32,010 bases of DNA from Ignavibacteriota bacterium (lineage in GTDB: Bacteria; Bacteroidota; Ignavibacteria; Kapaibacteriales; UBA2268). The number at the start of each line of letters is the position of its first letter. The stretch's first letter is position 1. Location: the NCBI GenBank assembly GCA_016219595.1, contig JACRLY010000048.1:1-32010 (forward strand), in the 5' to 3' direction. The notes under the pieces were generated by a model, which ran no database searches, had not been told where the DNA came from, and saw nothing but the letters and a program-made list of their open reading frames with translations. Position numbers and translations under genes: made by a program. Below are positions 31,398-32,010 of the stretch, in pieces.

Positions 31398-32010
31398 TTA
31401 AAATCTAACAATCAAAGAACCGATAATCCTGTTCTCACTTGTAACAAGGTCTGCTTTGAAGCCAGTCGGGTCGCCGATTGGAGGATTCCAACCGTTAGGT
31501 GAAGTCAATCCACCAGGTCCGGCAAAATATGGGACACTTGCTTGTCGGTGAACAAATTCCAATCCCCAGGTTACATGTTCATTTGGCATGTATTGAATAC
31601 CCATGGAAAAATCCCATGCGTCGAATTGGTCTCCCGGATTTTGAGTTAAAACTCCGGTTCCTGTCGGAAGCAATGCTAAATATCTTCCGGGATTATGAAG
31701 CTGTCCACCACCAAATGTCCATGCGAAATGTTCATCTGCTCCAAGCCAGATTCTATGATAAAACATCCAGCTTAAAAAGTTCTGTTCCGGAGTTATTGAA
31801 TCTCCACCAAATGGAACGACACCACCACCATTTTCAAATCCAATATCACCTGTCAAAGAGAATGCTGCTTTCGGTATAAAACTTCCCGGTTTATTTCTAT
31901 ATCGAATTAACAAACTGTTATCACTATGAAATCTTAATCGTCCGGGTGTATTTGGAGTGTCCCATCCTGTATAAGCACTTGCTAATATCGAAATCCATTC
32001 TTCAGGACGA
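31398..32010 (-). CDS. OmpL-like porin (bbp2-type beta-barrel), C-terminal part
   Basis: The frame is open at the right edge: upstream of the first internal TTG (31913) it continues as R-P-E-E-W-I-S-I-L-A-S-A-Y-T-G-W-D-T-P, so the start lies outside. About 203 residues are visible. Alternating aromatic/polar strands, W-L-G-A-D-E-H-F-A-W-T-F-G-G-G, M-G-I-Q-Y-M-P-N-E-H-V-T-W-G-L-E-F-V-H-R and a terminal I-I-G-S-L-I-V-R-F with C-terminal Phe mark an outer-membrane barrel. R-Q-A-S-V-P-Y-F-A-G-P-G-G is typical of the OmpL-like bbp2 group. It is first on the strand before the sensor and KimA-like genes. Substrate is unknown; K+ is suggested only by neighbours. Confidence 0.75.
   Translation of the reverse strand, partial: RPEEWISILASAYTGWDTPNTPGRLRFHSDNSLLIRYRNKPGSFIPKAAFSLTGDIGFENGGGVVPFGGDSITPEQNFLSWMFYHRIWLGADEHFAWTFGGGQLHNPGRYLALLPTGTGVLTQNPGDQFDAWDFSMGIQYMPNEHVTWGLEFVHRQASVPYFAGPGGLTSPNGWNPPIGDPTGFKADLVTSENRIIGSLIVRF

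Noticed and set aside
1-32010. CRISPR array, IS element or prophage
   Set aside because: No regularly spaced repeats, transposase, integrase, capsid or terminase-like proteins are visible.

Overview
This window is AT-rich chromosomal DNA from a member of the Bacteroidota/Ignavibacteriota (FCB) group. The clearest marker is a secreted protein at 13926-15449 that ends in a type IX secretion (Por) sorting domain. Supporting signs are lipoproteins with short lipoboxes, a TolC/adaptor/RND efflux operon with a coiled-coil lipoprotein adaptor, a DUF4919 protein and an OmpL-like porin. I cannot name the genus; an Ignavibacteria- or Kapabacteria-like lineage is my best guess.

Layout. 1-2163: end of an ArnT-like glycosyltransferase and a zinc-ribbon SAM methyltransferase (cell-surface glycan type). 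2196-4372 (-): CbpA-like co-chaperone and a phosphofructokinase with pyrophosphate-type active-site residues. 4554-6150: murI and a short-chain dehydrogenase. 6161-6680 (-): MazF/PemK-type toxin-antitoxin pair. 6751-7213 (-): tRNA-Ser(GCU), then a small GIY-YIG nuclease gene whose 3' end is itself a second, damaged copy of the tRNA-Ser 3' part. 7300-13412 (-): tolC - adaptor - RND pump operon. 13926-15449 (-): T9SS-exported Asp-box protein. 15666-17554: DUF4919 protein, CNNM/CBS membrane protein and tRNA-Pro(UGG). 17604-18059 (-): a truncated secreted protein next to that tRNA. 18282-21876: molybdenum cofactor operon moaA - moaC (internally deleted) - MOSC - moeA - mobA, followed by an outer-membrane lipoprotein. 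22919-26360 (-): gcvT, an FtsL-like protein, a TauE/SafE permease, a cupin and a frameshifted TetR regulator. 26481-28401: PAP2 phosphatase, a DUF2442/DUF4160 pair (DUF4160 frameshifted) and a ComEA-like HhH protein. 28478-32010 (-): OmpL-like porin, a sensor protein without kinase domains and a KimA-like permease, together suggesting a potassium-uptake locus.

The most unusual object is the tRNA-Ser/GIY-YIG arrangement: 47 bp of tRNA 3' sequence is repeated exactly 329 bp away on the far side of the nuclease gene, and that copy is translated as the protein's tail, with a perfect 16-bp palindrome where the anticodon arm should be. A second theme is gene damage. moaC has lost its middle, tetR is interrupted at a T4 run in a way that also fits +1 frameshifting, DUF4160 carries an apparent 5-base deletion, the gene beside tRNA-Pro is cut short, and a sensor has lost its kinase. 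Whether this is real decay or assembly error cannot be decided from sequence alone. Family names rest on motifs read by eye; no database search was run.
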